Origin: Pachypanchax playfairii
Lineage: Eukaryota > Chordata > Actinopteri > Cyprinodontiformes > Aplocheilidae
DNA: 64,000 bases
Reading direction: 5' to 3'
NCBI GenBank assembly: GCA_006937955.1
Contig: SSNP01000007.1
Location: 2,030,796-2,094,795 of the forward strand
Positions 1-12,700 of the stretch are shown in pieces. Position 1 is the first letter of the stretch; each line of letters begins with the position of its first letter. Below the pieces are notes generated by a model, which was not told the DNA's origin, ran no database searches, and saw nothing but the letters and a program-made list of their open reading frames with translations. A program made the position numbers and the translations under genes.

Positions 1-3000
1 GAACTTCAGCTGCTCCCAAACTCGGAGCTTTCCTGGATTCATCATTGTTGTTATGCAACTCGTTAACCCTGAAGGAGTTTAACAATGTATGAAAGGACAA
101 ACTAATTACCAAAATGTCGAGGCAGGATGGTAAATGCTTCCACTTCCTTTCTGATGATACAGTGTTCATGTGTGTTACTCATAACAGATCTAAAACTGCT
201 GACTCAGTTAAGTGCAGAATACTTTACATTAAAACAGGATTTTTTTCTCCATTGTACTCTAGAAAATAATGTAAAAAAAACATGTGAATGGTGTTTACAT
301 AGTGAGGAAGATACTGTTTTTTTTTTTAATCAAAGTTGGGTAGGTGAAGATTTTATACATTCTACTTTCAGTCCCATTTGCTTGTGTTGAGGAATGGATG
401 GTTGACTTTATTAATAACTAGACTGACGATCTCCAAGGAGTTTCACAGAGATTGATTGGGATCTGACTTGATTAGGATTTGAAGAAGATCAAAGTTTAAT
501 GTAAAATATGCGGGTTTGATTTGACATCATTTTCCAGTTTGGAAAATGGTTTGCTAGAGCCTGAGACCATCTGACGGAGGTTCATCTCAAACCTCTGGGG
601 ATGTTTCTCCCTCCATCTAGAATGTTTCCTTCCACATCAATCGTGGTACCTTCAGTTATACAGAACTGGTGATCTTTGGATGGTTCACTCCGTTGGCACC
701 ACATTGTTACTGCAAAGACAATTCATGACCTTTTTAAGTTGATGTTCTTGACTCTGAGGAACTTTGTTTGAAAGCTCAATCAGTGCAACATGCAGAACAT
801 TGTTCTTGGGTTTCGCTAACAGCTAAAAAGTCACCCGATTTGGACAAAGTCGGACATTCCACATGCGCATGATACTTCTCCTTAGCGGGTCATAAGAAAT
901 ATATTGTGACGTCCTCAAAAATTCAAGAAAACACCCAGAATATGAAAAATAAATAAATAGAAAATACAATATCAAGTTGATCCACACCCTGTAAGAACCA
1001 CCCAACCCATACTGATCTCATTAATCTGAACTCCTGTGTATATTAACTTCTTCTAACCCACTGAAAATCAGAGCAATCTCATTGTTTTACTGTCATTAGT
1101 GTGTGGCATGTTGGAAACCTCTGGTGTGGTCCTACAGTAAATACTTCCAGTGTAGAGAAACAGTTTTATTGCATCTCAGGAGGAACAGCTGAATTCCAGT
1201 CTCAGATTCCCGTGTGGACAGTCAAACATTACACCTCAACCCTCTACTGACCCATAACAATTAACCTTCCAGTCCCACGTCTCAAAACTTTACATTTATT
1301 TTATCTTGAAACAGGAAAACTGTAGGTAATCCATATTTAATTATTCAAGCATACCAATCATGCTTTTGACTGTTTTGTTATATTTTCATCTTCTGCAGAT
1401 TATTTATGAAACCTCTTCTTGCTCTTTTGTTCGTGACACTAAGAGGCTCACCTTCCTCACACTCCCACCTGCAGAGGTCCCTAACTGTTTGAACTCTGAC
1501 CACTGCTGTCAGCTGTGACAGATTCACGGCCGGCGAGGGACAAATAGAGCACCATTTGATCCTTTATAAGACATTTAATAGCCGTGTATGTAGGCTAAGA
1601 AAGCTCCTCCTGCATCCATCTCTTTTCATATATGATTTTAATGATACCTATCTCTAGCCAGCTGGCATATCTTCAGCCTCAAAGCTCAGGAGTTCCTCTT
1701 GGATAATTACTGAGGTTAAAGATACTCCCAGCTTGTCCCAGACCAGGAGATTTATAAGATATTCAAAGAAAAGGTCAGCCAGAAGCTTCTATCATTACAG
1801 CTAAAAGACATACCATCACTTGTGTCCTCCGAATGATTTTACTGGACAAAATTATAAAACAATGCAATTTACTTAGGCTTTTTGTTTATTTGTGTTGAAC
1901 AGAAATAAATGGAGGGATTAAGGCCAACAAAAATAAGCAAATAAAAAAACTAATCCTTTTTCCAAAGCACATAATCTGCTTTATTCTGTGCTTTCTTTGA
2001 ACCAAGAGTTTTCAAACATTATGATTAGATTTGAGAGACTCACTGCGGCTACTGTGCAAGCTAAAGGCCTTTACAGGGATTGAACAGCAACGCTGGAAAA
2101 AACAAGAACAGTGAACAAATGGTATTACCAAGATTTTGGTAGGAAGTCAAGTTAATATGAAACTTTTGCTCCAAACCATCAAAAAATGAGCTTTAGTTCA
2201 TTTTAACACAAATAAACCTTTATTTGCTTGTATCTCCTTAATCAGAATAAAAATGTTTTGCTTAAGGTGCAATACCTCGAGTTGATGCAGCAGTACTGGG
2301 ACTTTTGAAAGAAGCAGTTGCTGATGTAGATTTTAAAAATTAGTTTTAAACAGTTTGTATAAAGAGTTTGAAAAGTTTCTGAAAGAAGTTAAGTCATGAA
2401 TGAGTGGGTTTGGTAGTTGAAGATGCATCTTCAGTCTTGTGGACGTGCAGGAAAGTAAAATGAGATTTTGCATCATTGTTTCAAAAGTTCAAAGGTCTGC
2501 AGTAGTTTATATCATGAGCTTTTTATTTAAGTTTGTAAAGCTGTTAAATTGTAATAAATGTTCAGCCTTCCATAAACTTTACACTGGATTAATAGACACA
2601 ATGAAACCTGTTAGTTCAACAAAAAGCTTGTGACTGTGAACCTGAAAGTTTTGGTGATTTTCCATGTTTGTCCCATTTGACTATAAAATATCATGTTTTG
2701 AACACAGACTATCAAAACAAGTCCAATGATGGTGCAGATGGATGAGAATAACAGCATCTTAAACCTTAATTGACCTTTCACTGGACCTGCCCCCAAAACG
2801 ACCATTGACCAATCACACAACACTTTGTGAGCAGGTCCGACAAACATGAATTCCGAACAAGATGGTAAAGCGGTGCGCCCACATCTACTAACTAGATGTC
2901 AGGGGGAGCTCGGTGCACAGGAGCCTCCTGAGAAGTGGCACGGTCCACCCACGGATGAGCGTGAGCGTGAGCGTGAGGGGGGGAGCTTTAGAGATGCTTG

Positions 3001-5896
3001 CAGCTTCGAGTGGACGGACGCTCTGGAGAGAGAAAGGTTTGATTTGGAAGATGTCGTGAAGGTTTTGCTCCAAAAAAGGTCCCTGACGTGCATGAAAATA
3101 CTTCTTCTAGTCATGATAATCTGTCACACTGGTCGTGTTTGTTGGACGTAGCAACAGTAACTAAGAGGGCGGGACTCTGTGAAAGGTCAATTCAAGCTTC
3201 AATAAGAACTACAAGGTGATTTCTAATGAAGTTTACAGAGTCTTTTGCTCAGAGTTAAGAAATCATGTACAAAGTTCACCATCAACACAATAAAATGTAT
3301 CTGAACATGAAGAACAAAGTGAAGACTGTCCCTCACTCGTGCTAGAAACCTTTTTTTAGTTGAACCGCATGAAGCATCAGGTCTGATAAATAACTCAGTT
3401 ATAGGAGTGAAGGACTTTACTGCCCAGTCTTTGTAACTCCTAGCAGGAGACTGGCTCCACCGCTGTTCTCCATTGGACAATCAACCCAAAATTACAAGAG
3501 CAACCCAGACCCTCTGACCCTTATCAGCTTGCTGACCTTTCCCCCCTTGATCTCTGTCTCATACATCACAGAAAATCCTTCAGATGCAACTCAAAGCTCA
3601 TCAGCAGCGGCACGCGACATCTGCTGGCATTCTAGTTGACTTTGTATGCCTCTCTGCAAAATGACAGGAATTTATGAGATGTTAAGTGTATCTTTATGTT
3701 TTAGAATAACTATTTAAGAAAGTAAAACTCAAAATAAACCTTTAAATATGACTATTAAATCCTTTTTTTTTGTCTCTCTGCCAAAACAAATCTGAAATTC
3801 AGCCCTAGAAGCATCACTTTTACTGAAGCAGCACCTATCACACATTTTAGAATAAAGCTGTGACAGGTGTATTGTTACTGCCTAAGATGTCACACTCAGT
3901 CACCAGAAGGCTACAAACTTTCTCACAGCAGCAAGTGGTTGCATTGAGTGAAAGAAGTGACTGTGAAATCAAATCACTCGCTTTGCTGCCAAAACATAGA
4001 CGATAATTCAAAGCGACGTCGAAACGTCTGCAGAGTCGCTGGAAGTTTTGAAATACCTCTAAAAGAACAAAGCGTGTTATGTAAATGTGACGGTGCGTTC
4101 CATAAGGAACAAGTCTTTAACAGAACATGAATCTTAAAATAAAAACCCATTCACACACACTTGGACACACTTTATGAACGTCAGAGCATGTATGTTATTT
4201 TTAAGGTCATATTTCCACTGACAACATCTAAGCTCATATAACTGTTGCAGTGCTCTGATACCTGAACGTCCCCGGGGTCGGTCGTGTCCGGTAAAGGTCA
4301 CCAGCTCTAGTTTAAACATATTTGGAGACTATCTGCTATAAGAACTAAAAGACTGTCTGTTTTAAACTGAAGCTTCTGGTTAGTCTATGATCTCGGGATT
4401 CAAGCCAGTTTAAAAATAAGTTGGATTCTCTGACTTGATTTAGATTTGGCTCTGGATGATGATATCTCATGCCATCGCCACACTGCAGACCGGGGAAGTG
4501 ATGTTTAAAACACAGGGTCCCATTTAGAACAGAAAGTTGATTAATCTCTGAATTTTGGGTCAACAGCTGGTCTTAAAACCAACAAAATACCTCACAAGAT
4601 TTGTTTTTAAAACCAACCAGGAATTCAAAGCTTGAGTCTGGAAATGATGTCACATCTTAACTGAGTTCTAGTTGGATGCCAGGCTTTATATTATCAATAA
4701 AAGATGATAATATAATTTGTTATTGGGAGATATTTTTTTTCTAATGTTGGAACTGTTCCATTTTAAGGTTGACTTTGCTAACAGCAGTTCGTTACATTGG
4801 TCTTGACATTGAACTTTGTCTGATATAAATTTAGGCCACTGGAATATTTCAGTCACATACTGCTGTCCAGCTGATGGTGGCGTGATGAAAAACAAGATGC
4901 AGAACACTCAGTAAAGTCTTAAGAACATTGTTTCCCATAGTTTAGTGTCATTACTTAGACAGCATCAGGAATTCTTTTATTGTTCTAACTGTGTCTTTCA
5001 GTCCTGTTGTGGTTAAATGATGTGACTAATATTAAGGAGAACAGCGAGGGAGTTTTTATTGTAATATGATAAAATGAAAGCCCACGTTGCACTGCGAGTC
5101 CGAGATGCTGAGCAGTCTGTTTAATGGAGATGATGATGGATTATTCAGGGCTGGACAATCTGCAGCCTCCTGCAGGCAGTTTGAGGGGAGCAGCAGGTAG
5201 CTGGGGAGCTGTCCAAAGACATAACAGCTCTCACGGGAAGCCAAGCAAAAGAGAAGGGGAGGAGAGGGGGAGAGAAAGGGGGAGACAAACTGAAAAACCT
5301 CAGCAGGTCAAACAGTCATCCCCACCCAAACAAACACGTCCACATGGCTGTGCTGACTCTGTCTGTCTTTAGTATCATCTGCAAACCTCAGCACTGTTAT
5401 TGTGCACATTAAACACATAGAGATCCATTTAATGTGCTTTTCATGCTTCACCTCTCACTGATTAACAACATCTCATCATCTCTGTGTGTTGGTAGTGAAA
5501 GAAGCATGAGGTCATTGTGTTGTTGCTTTAATATTGATCGGAAAGTCATTGTGCCACTCCCATCTGGCTGCAAGCTGCACAACCAACCCCCCCCCAACCC
5601 CCGGTCCCTGCTGCCTTCCACCCCTCACAGCTCACCATGACCCTGAGGGATCCCGGCTCTTCTACCGATCACTCAGCTGCACCATAAAAACCAACAACAA
5701 TAGGTGTTTGCAATGCAGCCTGTGATTGTTGCTCTTTATATTGTTCACCCTTTGCAGAAACAGCTGATTTAATGTTAGAAGTAACACAGAATCAAACTAA
5801 AAACACGTTTAAAAACTCACCAGTGATGAGGGTTTGAGTGTGGTCTAACCTATTGCCCTGCCGCTCATGTTTAAAGTGATAAAACTCAACACTTAC
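1..5896. other. Probable intron 1 of the EMILIN-type gene; no further exon seen
   Basis: This stretch lies downstream of the EMILIN-type first exon on the minus strand, so it should be intron 1. I looked on the minus strand for an EMI-domain exon (Cys-rich, with a WCAYVV-like start and an RCCPG-like end) and found none. Apart from an inverted-repeat element at 2768-3192, I see AT-rich unique sequence. A purine-rich plus-strand run at 5250-5300 and a C-rich run at 5588-5602 are the only compositional oddities. Confidence 0.45.
2768..3192. mobile_element. MITE-like element with 14-bp perfect terminal inverted repeats
   Basis: The left end reads AATTGACCTTTCAC and the right end is its exact reverse complement, GTGAAAGGTCAATT at 3179-3192. 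Similarity continues inward: a C-rich GGACCTGCCC stretch on the left faces GGGCGGGACT on the right. The interior is more CpG-rich than the flanks and contains a short GTGAGC tandem. Size (425 bp) and lack of a transposase frame fit a non-autonomous DNA transposon. A target-site duplication is not clear, so the superfamily is unassigned. A 101-residue open frame inside it is not a gene. Confidence 0.7.
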
Positions 5897-6081
5897 TTGT
5901 GACGGGTCATGGGCTTGTTTGGTGAGTGGTGAGGACTTAGTCCGGCCTTGTAGAGGTTGAGTCTGTTTCCATAGAAAGGATTGTTGTGGCCTCCATACAG
6001 AGTCCCTTTACTGTCCACCGCAGAGAGCAACACTCCCAAAAGAAACAGCTGTGCAGTCAGTTGGCACAACTTGGTCCACAT
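5897..6081 (-). CDS. First coding exon of an EMILIN-type secreted matrix protein (partial gene)
   Basis: The ATG at 6081 opens 61 codons plus two bases, ending at a consensus donor (CACAA|GTAAGT), so the intron is phase 2. Residues 1-24 form a signal peptide with a hydrophobic LFLLGVLL core and a likely cleavage after VDS. A short Gly/Tyr/Asn-rich segment follows (LYGGHNNPFYGNRLNLYKAG), then a basic PMTRHK end. In EMILIN family proteins the EMI domain begins right after such a segment (RHRNWCAYVV in EMILIN1, PHKALCAYVV in EMILIN3, from memory). The RHK end with a split codon would join such an EMI exon. EMILINs are secreted, trimerising glycoproteins of elastic fibre and pericellular matrix. 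The human chromosome 20 location of both EMILIN3 and AAR2 makes emilin3 my first guess. The EMI exon itself is not in the window, so the family call rests on a short match. It could be another secreted protein. Confidence 0.55.
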
Positions 6082-6184
6082 TGTTTTGTTTTTTTCTCGT
6101 AAAGCTTAATTAGTTCCAGAGTCTCAGAAATGCAAAGTGCCTGGTGATAAAAGCAGGTTGAGAAGAAGCTGTAGGTTCCTCAGG

Positions 6185-6191
6185 ATATAAA
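6185..6191 (-). promoter_or_regulatory. TATA-like element upstream of the EMILIN-type exon
   Basis: An ATATAAA tract on the plus strand (TTTATAT on the minus) lies about 105 bases upstream of the ATG at 6081. That would place transcription start near 6155-6160 and give a 5' UTR of about 75-80 bases. A single motif match is weak evidence and the start site is not established. Confidence 0.25.
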
Positions 6192-6500
6192 GTTGTTCCC
6201 CTCCAGCGTTATAGTCTTGTTTTCTTCAGTGGACCCTGAAGGAGGCATAAAGCCCGAGCAGCTACAGTATCAGCAGCATCTCGCTCTGTCCACTTTCAGT
6301 TTTCAAACTAATGTAAAACCAAGGTTTTTCACAGAGAAGCAAGAAAGCTTGTGAGGCTGAAGAGGGAAAAGGGGGAAGAATGAAGGCAAAGAAAACAACC
6401 CAAAGGTGTTCTGGAGGAGGGGAGAAGAGAAAGAGGAGAGCAGGAGAAAGAGAAGAATGAGGGCAGAAAGTGTGAGTGTGTCTAAAGTTTAAGATCCATG

Positions 6501-6524
6501 TACACACACACACACACACACACA
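6501..6524. repeat. (CA)n microsatellite
   Basis: About 11 perfect CA units, followed within 80-100 bases by a shorter (TG)8 tract at 6600-6616. The two opposed arrays create low-complexity open frames on both strands that are not genes. Confidence 0.9.
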
Positions 6525-7401
6525 TGCAAGAGACCTGCCGACGAGGCTCAACCTTCCAAGTAATCTGTACTCTGTATGAGCGAGGGTGTGTGCGTGATTG
6601 TGTGTGTGTGTGTGTACAAGAAGCAGCGTGCTGCTCTGCTGCCTCTGAAGGGGCAGGCAGACAGATTGTATTTGCATATCCCACCCCAACTCCAGCCTGG
6701 CTGCTCTGGACGTTGAAGGGACGGGTTTGGCAACATCATTTCTTTTTTTTTTTTCTTTTTCATCTGCATTCAAACAACTTCAAATCAGATTCATATAGTT
6801 GTAATTTAACTCTTTTCATCAGTCATTGTCCTCATCTCTCCTGTTTTAAACTGTTTCTGTCTCCTGAATTTCATAAGATATTATGTCTTTGCACAGTTTT
6901 CATTTGCATCTCTTCCAGGAGCAGCTGTGCATCAAACTAATACCCCGGTGTACAGCGCCATGTGTGCAGCTGAGGCAAACTAGGACACTGCAGAGCTGGA
7001 CACAATGACCCCCCCGCCCCTCCACTTCACTGCGGTTAGTCATTAAATATCCCAATAAGAGCTTCAGTCAACATCCACACCCAGACCCCCTGCTTACATT
7101 TTACTGCTCTTCTGTTTGGTTTTTCAATTCATGCCTCTCGAGCCTCTCAGTGGCTTTTTAATGGAAATTATTTAAATAAATGTGGTTTCCAAAATAAGAG
7201 CATCAGTGGTCAGTCAGGGTATGCAAGCAATGTACGCAACCAGCTGACTGGAGAAAATGTCTGCAAACCACAAATATTAGGCAGAATCTCAAAGGACCCC
7301 CCCCCTCAACTTGAGAAGTAACTTGCTTGACTAGGTTGTGAACAGTTATTCCACTCATGATCTTTTGATGCTTTTTTACACTCGTGAACCTGAGGACCCC
7401 T

Positions 7402-7572
7402 TCACATCGAGCGATGACACCACATGCTGTCCATGACCTGCTCTGCCTCGTTGATGAGCGGAAGAACCTGCTTCAGTGTGAAGGCATTCATGATGCTGTT
7501 ACTCTCAGAGTACTCAGAAAGACCATCTACGTTCTGGCTGAATTTATTTTTACTTTGTAGAAGGATCTTCAT
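7402..7572 (-). other. Coding-like island, 56-codon open frame; possible gene or transposon remnant
   Basis: A minus-strand frame from ATG at 7572 to TGA at 7402 has balanced, protein-like composition, with a helix-like stretch FTLKQVLPLINEAEQVMDSM and codons rich in CTG/GAG/AAG. The plus strand is also open across the same interval (ATG 7414 to TAG 7560) with a Leu-rich helix-like product. I do not recognise either product. No good splice acceptor and donor flank it, and an in-frame TAG lies just upstream. It stands out from the AT-rich surroundings and may be a decayed exon or transposase fragment, or chance. Confidence 0.2.
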
Positions 7573-9341
7573 CCAGTGCTAAAGAAGTCTCGACAGTTTG
7601 GATGAGGGAACGAAAAAGACAAACAACAACAGAAGTTTCTCAAACCAAGAATCAAGAACGAGCTCGTGCATGTTGCTGGAAAATTTTCATCATTTTTAAA
7701 GATAAATGCTTTGCAGAAACAGACGATTTTTTGTTCCCTCTCACCTTCGTGTTACCGCACATCAATCAACTTGTTTATTTACTTTTCATTTACTGGTCAA
7801 TGTGAAAGAAAAACACAGAGTTTCACAGTTTACAAAGAGACACGTCACATGTGTGGAAAGGTTTTGAAACACATGTCAGACCTGTGAAGGGCACCCAGCC
7901 ATGAAGATGGTTGATCCAACGACGTTGACTGAAGCTCAGCAGAGGATGAACAAAAACCCAGAAAAGCAGGTTTGATTGATAGTCTTTAAATTCCTTTAGC
8001 TTTGTCCAAGCTGTACAGTAGTGCGATATAAAGTATAACTGTTACGATCTTCTTTCATCTGCTCAGATTTTTGCAGAAACATTAAGTGTTTTGGGAAGAT
8101 TCACCTCATTGCTCCATGGAGACAGTAAAGAGGAAACTGTTCAAAATCTGTCTGTTCTTGCAGACTCAGCACCGTGAACTAAAGTGCTACTTTCCCAACA
8201 TGCATAGATAAACATAATAGATAAATAATTATTCCATCAATCTTTCTAGAAAGGAAAAAAAGGTAGATTTATTTAAAAACATACAGTAACTATATATGAA
8301 GCACCATGTGCAGGTTCCTCTTTATGTGGTTATTTCCTGTGTTGTATCTGTGTCCCTCCAGCACACGGTTTCTGAATGCAACCTCAGTCCAAATGTCCAG
8401 TTCGGCAGTGACGAGAGACAAACTTAATGAATCCACATGAGCGAAACAGAACATCACTTAATTAGTTTAATTCCTCTGACCCTTACATGAACGTTTCCTG
8501 TCATTTCCAACAATATTCTCCAGAAGTTTTATACAACACAATGATTAGATTTAAACCAAAAAAATCCCATGCTGGAAATTTAGTAATTTATTTTAATTGT
8601 CTCAACCACAAAGCACTGAGTGTATTTATTCTGCTGTTTTTATTAAACTGGTGACTTTGAAACCATCATCGTTGTAAAGAGATTCAACCAGCAGGATTGT
8701 CACTGACTTCCCATTTTAAGAGACGCATGTCATTTCTCATCCTTGACCCAGTCTTTTGTCATTTTAGTGAACTTCAGCTAAAAGCAAACAATCAGAATTC
8801 TCAGATTTAGGAAAACTTATTGCTATGAAACCAAACATTGTAAAGATTTCTACAGGGTCTGAACACCTGTGTGGCTCGGCCACTGGCTTGAAAGGTGAGC
8901 AGCAAAGTGTGTTACAACAAGAAGTCAACTGTGGTTTCAGGAAATCCCCATTATATTTTTTTTCACAGGGGTCAAACAGTTCATCCAGTAATCAGAACAG
9001 ATTAATTTTCCACAATTGGAGTTTGAGGATATAAAGTCATAAAGATTTATGAGAGAGGAAGGAAAGTTGACCAACACTCATCACAGGCTCTTTTATTCTC
9101 CTCTGTTTGCATCCACAAAGTCTCACAGCATTCTCTGATACTCTGTGTTTGGAATACACAAGTATTTACTGTCAGTCCGGGTCCTCAAACAAGAAGGAAA
9201 TGGAGTGAATGTGAAAAGGAAAGAGAAGCCACTTGTTTCAGTGTGTGTGAGATGATCAGGGCTCCAAATAGTCCTGAACGCTAGATGAAAGTTGAAGCTG
9301 AAACAAAAACAAGCATCTGATGGCTGACTGCAATGAAAGCT

Positions 9342-9559
9342 TTAAAGTGTATCTGACTCAAGTTTAATAAAACCTCATATTACGGCTAAAAATAAATGTT
9401 ATATGCTTTCGCAGTCCTTGATCACACACTCACTCCATATGCTCCAGGCAGGTCCCTCCACTCTGCTGATCTCCATCTACTACAGATTCCTAAAACTTGC
9501 TGCAAAACCCATGATGATCAAGCTTTTTCGGTCGGGGGGGGTTGATACAGGACCTTTAA
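9342..9559. mobile_element. Possible small TTAA-flanked MITE
   Basis: The segment starts TTAAAGTGTATC and ends with GATACAGGACCTTTAA, whose reverse complement begins TTAAAGGTCCTGTATC. The ends are related with a small gap, and both carry TTAA. The same end sequence closes the better-supported element at 37552-38073, which raises confidence somewhat. Confidence 0.35.
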
Positions 9560-9790
9560 GTCTCGTTTAAAGATTCTCTTTTATTCTGCTGCTTTTAGTT
9601 CCTGGCCCTCACTTTTGGGCTATTTTTTATCTATTGTTTCTGTTATCTTATATGCTGTTTTAACTCTGTTTTTATATTGCTTTCATAGCTTGTTCTTTTA
9701 TTTGTTTTTGTAACTTTGTACAGCACTTAAGTCAGCTCTCATGCTGTCTTAATTGTGCCTTATTAAAAAAAATGGTATGGTATGGTAATG
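9560..9790 (+). mobile_element. LINE 3'-end-like fragment
   Basis: The T-rich segment ends with TTTGTACAGCACTTAAGTCA, a CTTATTAAAA tail and a short repeated TATGG tract (9775-9787). This resembles 3' ends of fish L2/Rex-type LINEs (AGCACTTTGG..., then a simple repeat), recalled from family knowledge. No reverse transcriptase frame is present. Family not assigned. Confidence 0.35.
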
Positions 9791-12700
9791 GTCAGAGAAT
9801 TACGATATTTCCCAACTGGACTTGTTTCAAATTACTAAATGTGCAATCTCGTCATTTTTTCCCCAAGTAGAATGTGACGTCATCAGATGAACCATGTCAA
9901 CATCCTTCCTGTCCAAAAAGAAGCTTGTGTCCAGAATCAGAATCACAATACAAGGCATTTGATTTGGAAGGGATGTACAGACACTTCTCTCTCAGAGGCA
10001 GCAAGTTTTCAGCCCTAATTGTTGCTAATTTGCAATAAACTACATTGAAAATTGTTTATACTGATAACTGAAGCTAACAGTTAGACTTTAAACATGCTGC
10101 ACACTTTGAGGACGATACTTGGACCACAGTGAAGTATTTGCATCAACAACAGGGGTAGTCTTGTGACAAGAGGCTGCCATCATCAGAGCGCCGCGGCACA
10201 CAGAGTAAAGCTCATGAACATCGAGCAAAACCGTCTGCAGGAGATTTTATTAACCTGCGCTCTACATATCAAACTGAAGCATTTTTTTATTCTCTGTTTT
10301 TCATTTCTCTTGACAGATTCAAGTCCAACTGATAAACAGCTGGGATGAAAAATGCACCTCAGCACATGTTTCCAAGTGTTCACATCTGATGCTTTAGGTG
10401 ATTCCTGTGCTGTATGTCCAAATTCTAATACATATAGTTTAAATATTTTTGTAGCCCATGCAGTCAGTTCTTCATCCCTCTGGCACAGAACGTACAGCAG
10501 GCGGTACCTGGCAGTGGGATATTTTGGCTTTTGTACAAGAAAAGTAAATCTAGTTTTAGTAGATTAAATAGTAGAAAGTGGACACATAGTTCATTTTTAA
10601 CTTTACAGATACAGTCTGTTGTTAAAACTCAAATAATTTCAAGTTCATTAGGTTTAATACCAAATAAGTAGGTGAGAATAAACATCTATTGTTGAACATG
10701 TCCCATATTGTTCTTCAGACTCCAGGAAGTTTTTATTCCTCTTAAAATCTGCAACATGTTTGATGATCGTTGATTTAGTGGTGTTTCACTAGCATTGTGT
10801 TATTTTGACCCATCCATTCATATAGTCATGGTTCTCAAACTGTAGTACAAGCTCCACTGGTGAAACTCAGAACCACCCTGCTGATCCTTGGAGAAAACTT
10901 CGGTATCTACTACCGATACTTACAGGTGTGACTTATAACCGAAAAGAAGAGAGATTCAGGCAAAACACAATCTTGGATCTAAGTGGAAACTGCTCCAACC
11001 AAAAATAGAGAATATTTCATAAACATTCTGGAAATCTGAGTGGATGATAATTAAATAACTGGTAACACCGCTCATCGCTCCTGAAGCTGCGCCAGTGATT
11101 TCTAGGAACAAAAAGCTGAAAAATTAAACATTTTGGTTCAGGTTATCCCAAATTTGTGTTCATTTCTTGTGGGGAAGAAGAAGAACCCAGACCGCAGTGT
11201 GCACAGTCATTCTTCACAACACTAGTTTTTTAAAAAGGGCTGAACTTCTCATGGGGAAATAGTCACGGGGTAGGACACACTATGTTAGACATGAAAACGA
11301 CGTTGCATCACTGAACCATGTGTTTTGAATCTGGGAGGCTGACGATGCTTGAAGATCAGAATGGAGACGCATGTTGCTCACGTTTAGTTGAGTGTCAGAG
11401 GAAAGAAGCTTTATGACTATCACTTTCTAATATCAGCAGCTCAGAAGTTATACCTATGGAACAACTTTTTACAGCGGCCGTGTTATTATTCTCCTTCCTA
11501 ATGGTCACAATGATCTGAATGTAAAGATCTGACTACTGCTGCTCTGATCTAACTACAGTTTATTTTTATTTGCACATGCTTTGGTTATAAATCGATAATT
11601 TATTGCTGGAGTCATTTGGAATGCCCGAAAATTTGGGGAGAAGAAAAATAAATAAAGTAAAGCAAAGTGAAGTGAAGTGCAGGTCGGAGCCAGAAGTTCA
11701 GGTTTTTTGTTTCCAGTGTGTCCCTGGTAGCAGCTGGGTCCATTTTTCTTCTGGATGTTGTTTGACAGGTGCCTCATGATCTATTGTAACACTTTTATAG
11801 TTGTTATTTCTGACGTGGTGAAATATGAATACTAATATTTACACTTGCTGGCTAAATGGATCACAGGTAAAGTGACACGATGCTCGTTGAAGGATTTGCA
11901 GGTCTCGATTCATGTGGAATTCAACGTTTGGGGGTTGCAATGTAAACAATATCTCACATAGCAGCCAAGTCACATAAATATTAGTTTGAGCTATCAAGTT
12001 CAGGAAAACTTAATATGAGTTTATCATTAATAAACAGAGAGATGATCTTACTCCAACTTGATCTAGAGCCAAGTTTTTTTTTCTTTTTGGTCTGATTTCA
12101 GAGTTTTTCACTGATGCAAGATGCTGCTCATCAGCATCATCCTCAGGTCTCCTGCATCAGTTAATCATTAACAACTGATTGCTAATCTACACACATTAAT
12201 CCTCCTTCAGTTGCTGCCCAGTGGAGGAAATAGTCATGGCATCGTCCAGTCTAACAGAAAAGATTTAGATGGTGTGTTCATGCTGAGAGCAACGAGGTCG
12301 GAACACAGACTGAATATATAAACTGCACGTCCACCGAACAGACTCTCACTCTGCCAATTTATTAATGTCGTTCATGCCTGTTTTCATCAGCTGGAAACAT
12401 CTGACCGCTTGAATGGTTCCATTCTTTCTCGTCCAACCGTGTTTTCTGAAAGTCTAATAAGCAGACGACGCAGCTGGGCTGTTGCTAACAGAGTGTTTAC
12501 TGTGCGCACAAACGTCTGCGCTGTCGTTCAGCAGATAATGACATGATGCTCTCAATCAAGCAGATACGGTTTATCAGATGTAACTAATTCTTAAAAAGGA
12601 TTTCCGCAAAGTAGCGATGAAAATGACATTTAGTCTTTTAAAAGCATCTTCACGTGTTCTTCCTGGAAATATTAGATATGATTTAAATATCAGCTGCAGC

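Larger units (their letters stand above)
6192..9341. other. Intergenic sequence upstream of the EMILIN-type gene
   Basis: No convincing exon is seen. The segment contains a purine-rich run (6340-6450), a (CA)n array and nearby (TG)n tracts, and short C-runs at 7010 and 7297. A coding-like island at 7402-7572 is listed separately. The proximal few hundred bases probably include the EMILIN-type promoter. Confidence 0.4.

Noticed and set aside
2846..3151. 101-codon plus-strand open frame rich in Arg/Glu
   Set aside because: It lies wholly inside the inverted-repeat element at 2768-3192 and its charged run comes from a GTGAGC tandem.
6262..6940. 140- to 154-codon frames on both strands
   Set aside because: They are sustained by the (CA)n/(TG)n tracts (His/Thr and Cys/Val runs), with no recognisable domain.
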